Below the pieces are notes generated by a model that saw only the letters and a program-made list of their open reading frames with translations, had not been told where the DNA came from and ran no database searches. Of a stretch of DNA of 5,476 nt, positions 1-5,476 are shown piece after piece. This DNA is from Candidatus Poribacteria bacterium (lineage in GTDB: Bacteria; Poribacteria; WGA-4E; DTYX01): positions 1-5,476 of the forward strand of contig DTYX01000898.1 of the NCBI GenBank assembly GCA_012961655.1. Reading direction: 5' to 3'. Position numbers and translations under genes: made by a program. Position 1 is the stretch's first letter, and every line of letters begins with the position of its first letter.

Positions 1-31
1 GAGCGAATCGAACATAGTTGATTTATCCTTT
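1..31 (-). other. Possible frameshifted continuation of the DUF6785-type gene at the window edge
   Basis: After TAG 34-32, the frame one base further on reads YRKDKSTMFDSL up to position 1. This resembles the short polar stretch that precedes the DUF6784-like module, so one extra base or two missing bases near 33-38 would restore the gene. The other reading is a new gene starting at ATG 15-13, with AGAAAGGA about ten bases upstream. The window ends too soon to choose; I slightly prefer the frameshift. Confidence 0.35.
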
Positions 32-955
32 CTATAGACGTTCAGATAATGTTTGAGAAAACGTAGCCCCTAGGCCTTGAAGAGATGATGCAGCGCCTTC
101 TTTATAGTAAATGGATACCATAATCCAAAAACCTGTGGCTATTGAAATAAAGCTGGCGAGCATTATCACAAGAGGAAACTTCTTTCTATTCATCCTAAAA
201 ATTTCCGCCATCTTGAACGCTTCAAGTTGCTGTGGCATCTGATGATTTCTGTAACACCGATTCCACCAATAATGAGAACATACGCCAGTCATGTTTTCTA
301 CGCTGAGATGCTTTGTGCCGATAGTTGCTATCAGAATCTCTTGAGGATTGACAAAATATATCTCGTGTGGAGTGCCCAATTCAGCTCTAACTCGAGTCAT
401 GGCTATTGACAAGATGAAATAAAACGAGAAAAGCGCCAGAGACACCCATGCGGATATGCCCATTCTAGCGGAGAATAAAATTAAAAAGACCATTCCACTT
501 ATCAAGCCCAAAACAGCCCATCTGTATGACATGGGTTCATCCGAGTCATCAATTATTCCTCTGTAACCGACAACAGTTTTAAATACATTCCTAAGGTGCC
601 TTCTGGTTACCCATAAAGCAACCAATCCTAAAGCTATCCAGGCCCCCGATGCCTGCTCATTGAAGTATGGAAAGCCAGGAAGATTTTGCACTCCTACGGC
701 GGTACCTGCGATTCTCAGTAACTTTCTGAAAACGTAAAAAAACCAGCAGGAAAAAGATAAGTCTAAGGGAAGGAAAAAAGCCAATCCGATAGCGAAGGGA
801 AATAGTGAGATAGGAACCCAACCGACCGCGTTCCACGGTTTCGTTGTGAAGTAATGTCCAACATCGCGCATCGATACGCGCAACTCTGGAACTACTGGAT
901 AGAGAAAATGGATTCCATTTAGAATGCTAAGGCCGAATGCTGAGCCAAATCCCAT
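32..955 (-). pseudogene. DUF6785-type membrane protein, C-terminal part of the same split gene
   Basis: The frame continues directly after the TGA for 307 residues. It carries further family signatures: LLNG-like ILNGIHFLYPVVPEL (11-25), KPWNAVGWVPIS (39-50), PFAIGLAFFLPLDLSFSCWFFY (53-74), LPGFPYFNEQASGAW (92-106), a SDEPMSYRWAVLG loop and helix (138-150), AMTRVRAELGTPHE (185-198) and HQMPQQLEAFKMAE (238-251), plus helices near 105-115, 150-163, 169-186 and 262-283. The ATG at 955 has no Shine-Dalgarno of its own, because the bases ahead of it are the coding end of the first half; it is an internal Met, not a true start. The family's C-terminal DUF6784-like module, roughly 100 residues with more helices, should follow but the frame stops at TAG 34-32 after SERL. 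About 524 codon positions are seen from 1606 to 35, including the TGA. Confidence 0.78.
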
Positions 956-958
956 TCA
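956..958 (-). other. In-frame TGA replacing a probable Trp codon
   Basis: The junction reads GTA ATG TGA ATG GGA on the minus strand, with no frame change on either side. Relatives, as I remember them, have an N-[KR]-[LV]-M-W-[IM]-G pattern here, so TGG to TGA is the simplest change. Readthrough as a general code change is unlikely, since the lipoprotein and the upstream regulator fragment both use TGA where a stop is expected. Confidence 0.65.
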
Positions 959-1606
959 CATTACCTTATTAGAAAAGAAACCCGATGCGCCACCTTGTCT
1001 CATCATCGCGACCGGCAACTGAATAATCGGATAAGCTATTTTTTCATGTTCCGTCCACTGTCTTCTTACAAGGACGTTGATGCACATCATGATGAAAATG
1101 AGCGCAAGCATAAAGATTGTCCAGGCAACCATAGGAAATAGCCAGGCTTTTATCGCCGCCATGTTAAAACTTTCTTCGCCTTCGTAAAAGCCTCTCAGAA
1201 CATCTTTATCCTTTACGAAAAGCCAGCTTGGGACGTGTTCCAAGAATAGCGTTTTCCATTCGTTTTCCTCCGTCGCAAACCATGTAGAGTGGCCTATGCT
1301 GCCAAGCAAGTTCTGGAGCATGTCATGTCCGTTGAAAGTGCCTGAGATAACCACAATGAAGTAGATGATGAGCAATTCAGCGGAGCGGAGAGCAACTTTC
1401 GGAAAATATTTTTTAAGTAAGAGGTTGATGCCGATGATTAAGAACAGCATGAAGATTGGACGTACAAATAACGGGATGGACGTTCCTTGTAGCACATACC
1501 ATTTAACCTCTGTCATCATAACCCAGTAGTTATTTAACGGAATCAAGATTATGCCGATTATCACCGCTCTTAGGGTTATATACTGTCTGCTGTTCTCTTG
1601 GCACAT
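956..1606 (-). pseudogene. DUF6785-type membrane protein, N-terminal part of a gene split by TGA
   Basis: The 216 residues before the stop match the beginning of the large DUF6785/DUF6784 membrane proteins found in Poribacteria, Planctomycetes and Armatimonadetes relatives; the identification is from memory of the family pattern. Visible signs are an N-terminal TLRAVIIGIILIPLNNYW segment, membrane helices near 12-30, 46-64, 74-90 and 153-180, a GHDMLQNLLGSIGH motif (93-106), WFATEENEW (109-117), LRGFYEGE (137-144) and RRQWTEHEKIAYPIIQLP (181-198). The function is unproven; the many helices suggest an inner-membrane transporter-like role. Start ATG at 1606 has a GGAG 13 bases upstream, a rather long spacing, and no better start is in frame. 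The reading frame ends NKVM-TGA and the next codon, in the same frame, begins the remaining part of the family's sequence, so this and the following entry are one gene. Confidence 0.78.
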
Positions 1607-1653
1607 CGTAACGTTTTTGCTCCAAAACCTATGTATGCAATAATCAGTACATC

Positions 1654-1668
1654 AAAAACGGCGTTTTT
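1654..1668. promoter_or_regulatory. 15-base perfect dyad, possible operator upstream of the DUF6785-type gene
   Basis: AAAAACGGCGTTTTT is a perfect inverted repeat of two 7-base arms around one central base, ending 47 bases before the ATG at 1606. One unpaired base is too little for a hairpin loop, so an operator-like protein site is likelier than a terminator, although a looser hairpin followed by T's would be possible on the plus strand. No convincing -35/-10 pair was found. No binding protein is known for it, and chance AT-rich symmetry is possible. The rest of 1607-1728 holds only the purine repeat and no coding signal. Confidence 0.3.
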
Positions 1669-1712
1669 TATCTGTAATCGATATTCCATCTATCCAATCA
1701 TCTTCGTCTTAC

Positions 1713-1743
1713 ATGGAAGGATGGAAGATTAGAGGAATGGAAG
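1713..1743 (+). repeat. Short imperfect ATGGAAG repeat at the broken end of the discoidin-like gene
   Basis: ATGGAAG occurs at 1713-1719, 1721-1727 and 1737-1743, separated by G-rich or AGA-rich spacers. Read on the minus strand it is CTTCCAT, and it encodes the last residues and the stop of the truncated protein. A simple tract exactly at a loss-of-homology point suggests slippage or repeat-mediated joining, though three 7-base copies is modest evidence. Confidence 0.55.
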
Positions 1744-2250
1744 GGCGAGTATTTTCTTCCATGTATCAGCGTTCGAATCCTCATTATACTCCTTAGCAAT
1801 CAGAATACTAAATTTTGTCGCTGCCCTATCCTTGTAATTTTCACAACGGTCGCTCCCAAAAGCGACCTTTTTTATTAGATAAACATCCCCTAAGTCTATC
1901 TCAGCCCAAGCTTCCGTCCCTGGGGATGTGGCGCTTATCCAACTCCTGCAATTGTTGTAAAAGCCTTCATTCAGATACTCCGTGCAATGTCGTCGCGGGC
2001 ACCAGCCTCCGTCTCCTATAAGCGAGTCCGCATTTGGCTTTGCATCCTCCAATAGCGCAAAGTTGATGTTCCCCTCATCATCCTTTGTGGGCACCAACTC
2101 CGGCTTGCAGGGGCTGGGGTCATCACACTCCTCTGTGGCTTTAGCCAGGTCCTGCTCTTTGAATTTGTACGGCGTGGCTTCCGTTACAGCAGCAATGAAC
2201 ATGGATACTACAACGGCCACAAAAACTGTAACCAAGAACTTCTTTAACAA
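1729..2250 (-). CDS. Secreted discoidin-like (F5/8 type C) domain protein, 3'-truncated
   Basis: The product is about 173 residues from a TTG start at 2250. A GTG at 2259 opens the same frame, but it overlaps the Shine-Dalgarno, so TTG is preferred. The start gives a strong signal peptide (LLKKF, hydrophobic to residue 22, cleavage likely after VTEA at 25). Then come a Cys-containing segment with CDDPSPCKPELVPTKD (42-57) and an incomplete galactose-binding-like fold: NADSLIGDGGW, YNNCRSWIS (98-106), WAEIDLGDVYLIKKVAFG (115-132) and a SILIA strand near 148-152. The Trp/Arg-rich turn and the AEIDLG strand are typical of discoidin domains, which bind sugars or surfaces outside the cell. Six Cys residues fit an exported, disulphide-bonded protein. 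It breaks off after TWKKI with LALPFL and TAA, encoded by a purine-repeat tract; the last third of the domain is missing. Probably a remnant; the cargo bound is unknown. Confidence 0.68.
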   Translation of the reverse strand: MLKKFLVTVFVAVVVSMFIAAVTEATPYKFKEQDLAKATEECDDPSPCKPELVPTKDDEGNINFALLEDAKPNADSLIGDGGWCPRRHCTEYLNEGFYNNCRSWISATSPGTEAWAEIDLGDVYLIKKVAFGSDRCENYKDRAATKFSILIAKEYNEDSNADTWKKILALPFL

Positions 2251-2255
2251 GATTT

Positions 2256-2265
2256 TCACCTCCTT
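2256..2265 (-). promoter_or_regulatory. Extended Shine-Dalgarno for the discoidin-like gene
   Basis: AAGGAGGTGA is a ten-base match to the complement of the usual 16S rRNA 3' end. The core AAGGAGG ends eight bases before a TTG at 2250. The alternative GTG at 2259 starts on the last G of the core, too close for normal initiation. The site therefore favours TTG and indicates that the gene was strongly translated when intact. Confidence 0.7.
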
Positions 2266-2290
2266 CCATTTTTTTCTCAGACACTTCTTG

Positions 2291-2458
2291 AAAAGGGTAA
2301 CTGATAGGAAGGATTTGTTTTACCGTTTCAATATGTGCCATCATCCGTTTTTCTGCCAATGAAGAATTTCTATCCATTAAAGCATCAAGGATTGCTTTAT
2401 GCTCATGTATTGCAAGTAAAACGTTGTCAATGCTTCTCATCGCTTCCCATGTGCGAAA
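2291..2458 (-). pseudogene. C-terminal tail of a second GntR-family FCD-domain regulator (downstream copy)
   Basis: Starting about three bases after the stop of the previous fragment, another frame reads FRTWEAMRS, then LLAIHEHKAILDAL, LAEKRMMAHIETVKQ and ends at SYPF (2291). It aligns without gaps to the upstream fragment over 43 residues with 20 identities, including EHK, IL, EKRM, the His, VKQ and YPF. It is therefore a diverged paralogue, not a recent duplication. The DNA-binding half is absent; the frame meets a TAA at about 2472-2470. After YPF, where this family would be expected to stop, the frame runs on out of register through the discoidin gene to 2141, which suggests its natural stop is also gone. 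An ATG at 2440 exists but has no convincing ribosome binding site and would begin in mid-domain, so I do not call a small protein here. Confidence 0.7.
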
Positions 2459-2460
2459 AA

Positions 2461-2607
2461 TCAGAATGGATAATTAGCAAGGATACTTTGCTTTACTCTT
2501 TTAACATGTTCCCTCATCCGCTTCTCCACCTCATATTCTCTTCTACTTATCAAACTTTCGAGAATCACTTTATGTTCATCCAAAGCAGTGAGAATGTCAC
2601 GGCTCAG
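2461..2607 (-). pseudogene. C-terminal tail of a GntR-family FCD-domain regulator (upstream copy)
   Basis: A frame offset by one from the glycosidase reads LSRDILTALDEHKVILESL, then a segment with EVEKRMREHV, and ends VKQSILANYPF followed by TGA at 2463-2461. The EHK-x-IL pattern, a charged turn, and an AE/VEKRM-x-x-H helix are the last helices of FCD ligand-binding domains (FadR C-terminal type); the His is normally a metal ligand. Only about 48 residues remain. The winged-helix DNA-binding domain and most of the FCD domain are missing, and upstream the sequence is glycosidase code in another frame. There is no start codon or Shine-Dalgarno of its own. I read it as a fragment left after a deletion joined the glycosidase to the 3' end of a regulator gene. 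The junction is probably near 2600-2610, but its exact base cannot be fixed without an intact relative. Confidence 0.7.
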
Positions 2608-4360
2608 ACCAAACCTCCAAAAGCAGATTGCGCGGCAGGAAATTGGTCAGGTCGCTTACTTTCGGGCGATTTTCCCCGCTGAAAATCAGAAATTGGTCGA
2701 TATGCGATAGCAATGCAAAATCTGGAATTTCTGTTCCATAAGTTCTCGGTGAAATACATATAACCAAATCGGGGAACTTTTGGTGTAGGAAATCGGCAAT
2801 TTCAAAAATGCTTTCATATATCTTCCACAAAGATTCCGGGCGACTGTAATGTCCATGCCCATAACCAGCGCAGCCATAGATTCCTTGTTCCGCTGAGCCA
2901 ATTGTGGGCATATCCAGAATAATATAATCCAGGACAACGGATGGACGTGGACCATGATATCCGACTGTTTCATCAAGACTTTCGATTAAGTCCGCTAAAA
3001 CTTGAGTCGCATAGGCGCCATAATCGTTGCCCAGGCAAAATATTTTAGCCTTCTCGTCATTCAAATCCACCGTCCAATCTTTCCCATTGGGCAGCTTAAA
3101 TGCCCACTCGGAGTGTCTTGACATTGGGCTTTCCATTTTGACGGCGGTTAAGTTGACGTAGATTCCAAATTTCATATCCGCGTCGTGCAGACTTCTACTG
3201 AATTCCAGTAGCATGGGAAAATTATCTTTTGCGATAGAAGATTTCGGCTTGATTTTCTCTTCCGCGGAGGCGTCGTCTTTATCTGTCATTTCCAGCAATG
3301 ATTGTTGCCAATCGTAATTTATACAGACGAGTTTCACCTCTTTTCCCGGTTTCTCTCTGGGAGCTTTCTCTTCTGAATTCAAATCCATTAGATATACATA
3401 TTCCGAGAGTTCCCTCAATTTTGCGGAGACATTGAAATATCGATTGACAAAACGACCCAATCCGTCTTTTAGCGCCTTTTGTAAATCATGCCCTGTGAAT
3501 AGCATGATAAATGTTTTGGGACTGACAGAAGTCTCGCCGATGGGGACGCGCATTTCCGTAGCCCAGTTTTCCTCTTTGGGGGGCAATCCGATTGAGATGG
3601 TATTCTTCAAAGTGTACAGGTCAAAGTGTTTTAACACGCCCGGCGCCTCATTACCGAGAATAAAGCCTTCACCGCGTTCATCAAAAAATCCCAATATGAT
3701 TGGCTCGTCCGCTCCACTGGAGAATGGAATTGGGTAATTCTGAGCCAAAATATATCCATAGAGTTTTAATTCCCCCCATCCTTCCTGAGTATCCTCAGGC
3801 CAACTGAGACGTTCGATTTGCAGATTTTCAATAATTATGGCCGAATCGCTGAGGTTTTCAAACTCTAACCACTTTCTGATAATAGCGTTATTCGGATATA
3901 CTTCGTAGTTGACATGGACTTTTAGAAGTACACGTCCCTCACCATCTTTGTTTTGTAAAACAATTTTCAATTGCCTGACGCCCCCAGGCAAATTTATGAT
4001 TTCATGGGATAGATACGTCAGTTGTCCGTTCTTACCCGAAAAAAGCACATTGCCTATCTGGAATTGAAATTCATCGCTTGGCGCTGTAATGTAATCCAAT
4101 TCCGAAGTTCTGTTTATGTATCCGATGGTGGATATTCCCTTGCTACCTTTGTCGAGTATTATCAGCCGCTCCACAAGTCCATTGCCGATGTAAAACAGAC
4201 CGAGTTTGGCATTGAATCCCGCGTAAACCCCCATCGGTTTAAATCCATGCAATTTGCGGAATTCTTCCTGAGTGAGGGATGTGAGGGAATTATTAATTCT
4301 GCCACTACATGATGCAAATAGGATTATCGGGATAATCAATAACCAATATTTAGCCCTCAT
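2597..4360 (-). CDS. Lipoprotein with GH36/melibiase-like glycosidase domain, probably 3'-truncated
   Basis: From the ATG at 4360 the product is 587 residues. An in-frame ATG at 4390 would add ten, but 4360 has an AGGAG nine bases upstream and gives a compact lipoprotein signal with lipobox FASC, acylated Cys 18. Residues 30-310 look beta-rich, consistent with the N-terminal sandwich of GH36-type enzymes. Residues 340-560 look like a TIM barrel: an INYDW strand (347-351), DMKFGIYVNL (395-404), then LDYIILDM (477-484), whose Asp 483 is where such enzymes carry the nucleophile, and a Gly/His-rich CAGYGHGHY (497-505). A lysine/glutamate-rich loop at 359-380 looks low in complexity. The family is my judgement from layout; another alpha-glycosidase-like clan is possible and the substrate is unknown. 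The protein ends at EVWSEP, soon after a FSGENRP stretch where the acid/base would be expected, with no C-terminal beta domain. Its TGA lies inside an alternate-frame regulator fragment, so I think the 3' end was lost. Confidence 0.7.
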   Translation of the reverse strand: MRAKYWLLIIPIILFASCSGRINNSLTSLTQEEFRKLHGFKPMGVYAGFNAKLGLFYIGNGLVERLIILDKGSKGISTIGYINRTSELDYITAPSDEFQFQIGNVLFSGKNGQLTYLSHEIINLPGGVRQLKIVLQNKDGEGRVLLKVHVNYEVYPNNAIIRKWLEFENLSDSAIIIENLQIERLSWPEDTQEGWGELKLYGYILAQNYPIPFSSGADEPIILGFFDERGEGFILGNEAPGVLKHFDLYTLKNTISIGLPPKEENWATEMRVPIGETSVSPKTFIMLFTGHDLQKALKDGLGRFVNRYFNVSAKLRELSEYVYLMDLNSEEKAPREKPGKEVKLVCINYDWQQSLLEMTDKDDASAEEKIKPKSSIAKDNFPMLLEFSRSLHDADMKFGIYVNLTAVKMESPMSRHSEWAFKLPNGKDWTVDLNDEKAKIFCLGNDYGAYATQVLADLIESLDETVGYHGPRPSVVLDYIILDMPTIGSAEQGIYGCAGYGHGHYSRPESLWKIYESIFEIADFLHQKFPDLVICISPRTYGTEIPDFALLSHIDQFLIFSGENRPKVSDLTNFLPRNLLLEVWSEP

Positions 4361-4369
4361 CGTTGATAA

Positions 4370-4374
4370 CTCCT
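4370..4374 (-). promoter_or_regulatory. Shine-Dalgarno that fixes the lipoprotein start
   Basis: AGGAG on the minus strand sits nine bases before the ATG at 4360. It lies inside the ten-codon extension that a start at 4390 would create. This favours the shorter lipoprotein, whose n-region MRAK is typical. Confidence 0.7.
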
Positions 4375-4431
4375 GAAAATTCAATATCACTGTTTCGAAA
4401 ATCGTGTTTCAAACATAGGTAGATGCAAAAG

Positions 4432-5418
4432 CTAAAAATTTATATTCAGGCTAACTTGATGTGAATTAGCCAAATCTTCATTTGTGAAGGCGTAATCTAG
4501 AACATAATCTTTTATTTTTAAACCGGCCCCCATGGTATACTCGCGCCGATGCATTCCGGCTCGCAAAGAGAGAAAATTCATCAACTGATATTCTAAACCG
4601 AGGTGATGAGTTAATCCATACCGCGTATCAACAGCAAAAGCTACGGTTAAATTTGAAAATATACCTTTTGCGGGGGTATAAGCAAAACCGAATCTAAAAT
4701 TAACCGGAATAATATCTTTATGGTTCGAGTTCCATTTCAGTTCAGCTTCGAAGGCGTTTTGCGCAACTGTGCCAAAAAGAATTTGTCCCGCTTTCAAGTC
4801 CGCCGAGAGTAACATTGCAAGGTCAACCCCAATCCCGCGTGAACTCGCCTCGCCCAAACGCGTGAAGATATATTTTACATTGGCGCCCCATGATATTGTG
4901 ATAGGTATTTTACCGACTAACGAAGGTTTGTCAGAGGCAAGTCTGCTGTATGAAAAGAAGAGAGCATTTTCGATATCTTGCAGATATCCTAAAGGCTCTT
5001 CATATTCTCCTCCGTCTTTAGGTTGAAGGTCTATATTGCCAAATCTATCTTCAGGTGTGCCCGAAAGCGCCTCATAGATGGGGATATCATCTATACCCAA
5101 TCGAATCCAACTTATCCCCAAATGTCCCAGGGTTTTAATCTCAGACACAAAACTAACAAAATTATATGTCTCCAGGCCGGAAAAACGCTCTGCATGCATT
5201 AATGCCAGAGAAGGTTTTTTTACTGTCGTAAGCGAAGCGGGATTCCAATAAGTTCCGGTGGCGTCATCAGTCAAAGCGATTGCTGCGCCGCCCAATGCTA
5301 AAGCGCGTGCGCCTGCGCCGATTGACAGAAAATCAGCGGCGTATTTCCCAGCGAAACATATAGTGGTAGTAACACACAATAGTAGCATGAATAAAGCCAA
5401 CCAAATTCTTTTTCCCAT
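4432..5418 (-). CDS. PorV/PorQ-like (UPF0164-type) outer-membrane beta-barrel protein
   Basis: The 328-residue product has a clear signal peptide: a basic MGKR start, a hydrophobic core at residues 5-20, and likely cleavage after the CFA at 21-23. Mature residues 27-62 carry the family's N-terminal hallmark, AADFLSIGAGARALALGG followed by a DDATGTYWNPAS block. The rest alternates short amphipathic strands and loops and ends in the aromatic residue F, as barrels recognised by the BAM machinery usually do. The length fits the family. In Bacteroidetes, PorV serves type IX secretion, but this wider family occurs in many phyla with no assigned role, so I infer only an outer-membrane barrel. I chose the MGKR start because it begins a normal signal peptide. 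The same frame stays open to the window edge, and no good Shine-Dalgarno lies just upstream (a GGGAG sits about 20 bases away). The next gene on the strand starts 71 bases downstream, so co-transcription is plausible. Confidence 0.88.
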   Translation of the reverse strand: MGKRIWLALFMLLLCVTTTICFAGKYAADFLSIGAGARALALGGAAIALTDDATGTYWNPASLTTVKKPSLALMHAERFSGLETYNFVSFVSEIKTLGHLGISWIRLGIDDIPIYEALSGTPEDRFGNIDLQPKDGGEYEEPLGYLQDIENALFFSYSRLASDKPSLVGKIPITISWGANVKYIFTRLGEASSRGIGVDLAMLLSADLKAGQILFGTVAQNAFEAELKWNSNHKDIIPVNFRFGFAYTPAKGIFSNLTVAFAVDTRYGLTHHLGLEYQLMNFLSLRAGMHRREYTMGAGLKIKDYVLDYAFTNEDLANSHQVSLNINF

Positions 5419-5476
5419 TACAAATAAAAGGCAAGAAAGCTCCCGTCGTCGGAATTCGGAATTAAATTTGTTTTGA

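Noticed and set aside
956..958. Selenocysteine or genetic-code reassignment at TGA
   Set aside because: The expected residue is Trp rather than Cys, no selenocysteine hairpin was recognised after it, and TGA ends other frames in the window at sensible points.
1982..2362. Plus-strand open frame of 126 codons opposite the discoidin-like gene
   Set aside because: It is antisense to a clear signal-peptide protein with a strong Shine-Dalgarno, and its translation is serine/phenylalanine-rich noise.
2141..2440. Small 99-residue protein starting at ATG 2440
   Set aside because: The start lies mid-domain with no good ribosome site, and the C-terminal half is out-of-frame signal-peptide code, so only the FCD part is real homology.
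2335..2682. Plus-strand open frame of 115 codons over the regulator tails
   Set aside because: It lies opposite both FCD fragments, has no recognisable protein pattern, and the homologous reading is on the minus strand.
2686..2976. Minus-strand 96-codon open frame inside the lipoprotein gene
   Set aside because: It is an alternate-frame shadow; the main frame across this stretch carries the barrel motifs without a break.
3432..3737. Plus-strand open frame of 101 codons opposite the lipoprotein gene
   Set aside because: It is antisense to a well-supported coding region and shows no domain or initiation signal.
4389..4413. TGTTTC repeat and small symmetry between the PorV-like gene and the lipoprotein gene
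   Set aside because: The copies are short and imperfect, with no stable stem or T-run on the transcribed strand, so neither a terminator nor an operator can be supported.

Overview
The window looks like a piece of an uncultivated Gram-negative bacterium, most likely Candidatus Poribacteria (often sponge-associated) or a related lineage near the FCB/PVC groups. I infer this from four things together: a PorV/PorQ-type outer-membrane barrel, a lipoprotein with a glycosidase-like barrel, a secreted discoidin-like protein, and a large multi-pass membrane protein of the DUF6785/DUF6784 type. This rests on remembered family composition, not on a search. The DNA is moderately AT-rich with no obvious compositional break. 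I see no rRNA, tRNA, CRISPR array, transposase or integrase.

Every supportable gene is on the minus strand, so transcription runs from position 5476 down to 1. In that order: (1) 5418-4432, a complete PorV/PorQ-like outer-membrane protein. (2) 4360-2597, a lipoprotein with an N-terminal beta-sandwich-like region and a GH36/melibiase-like barrel that appears cut off near its C-terminus. (3) 2607-2461 and (4) 2458-2291, two successive C-terminal tails of GntR-family FCD regulators, about 47% identical over 43 residues, both without a DNA-binding domain. (5) 2250-1729, a secreted discoidin-like protein with a very strong Shine-Dalgarno and a probable TTG start, which stops partway through its domain at a short purine repeat. 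(6) 1606-32, one DUF6785-type gene split by an in-frame TGA at a position that should be Trp, with a probable second break (frameshift) near 34.

Only the PorV-like gene looks intact from end to end. The rest is a row of same-strand genes with missing 5' or 3' parts, joined without transposon debris. The simplest readings are a decaying segment shaped by small deletions and point mutations, or a metagenomic assembly with local errors. The ancestral layout may have been a carbohydrate-related locus: outer-membrane barrel, exported glycosidase, GntR regulators, secreted carbohydrate-binding-like protein and a membrane transporter-like protein. That is inference. I found no convincing new biological system. 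The tandem regulator tails and the Trp-to-TGA change are the observations most worth checking.
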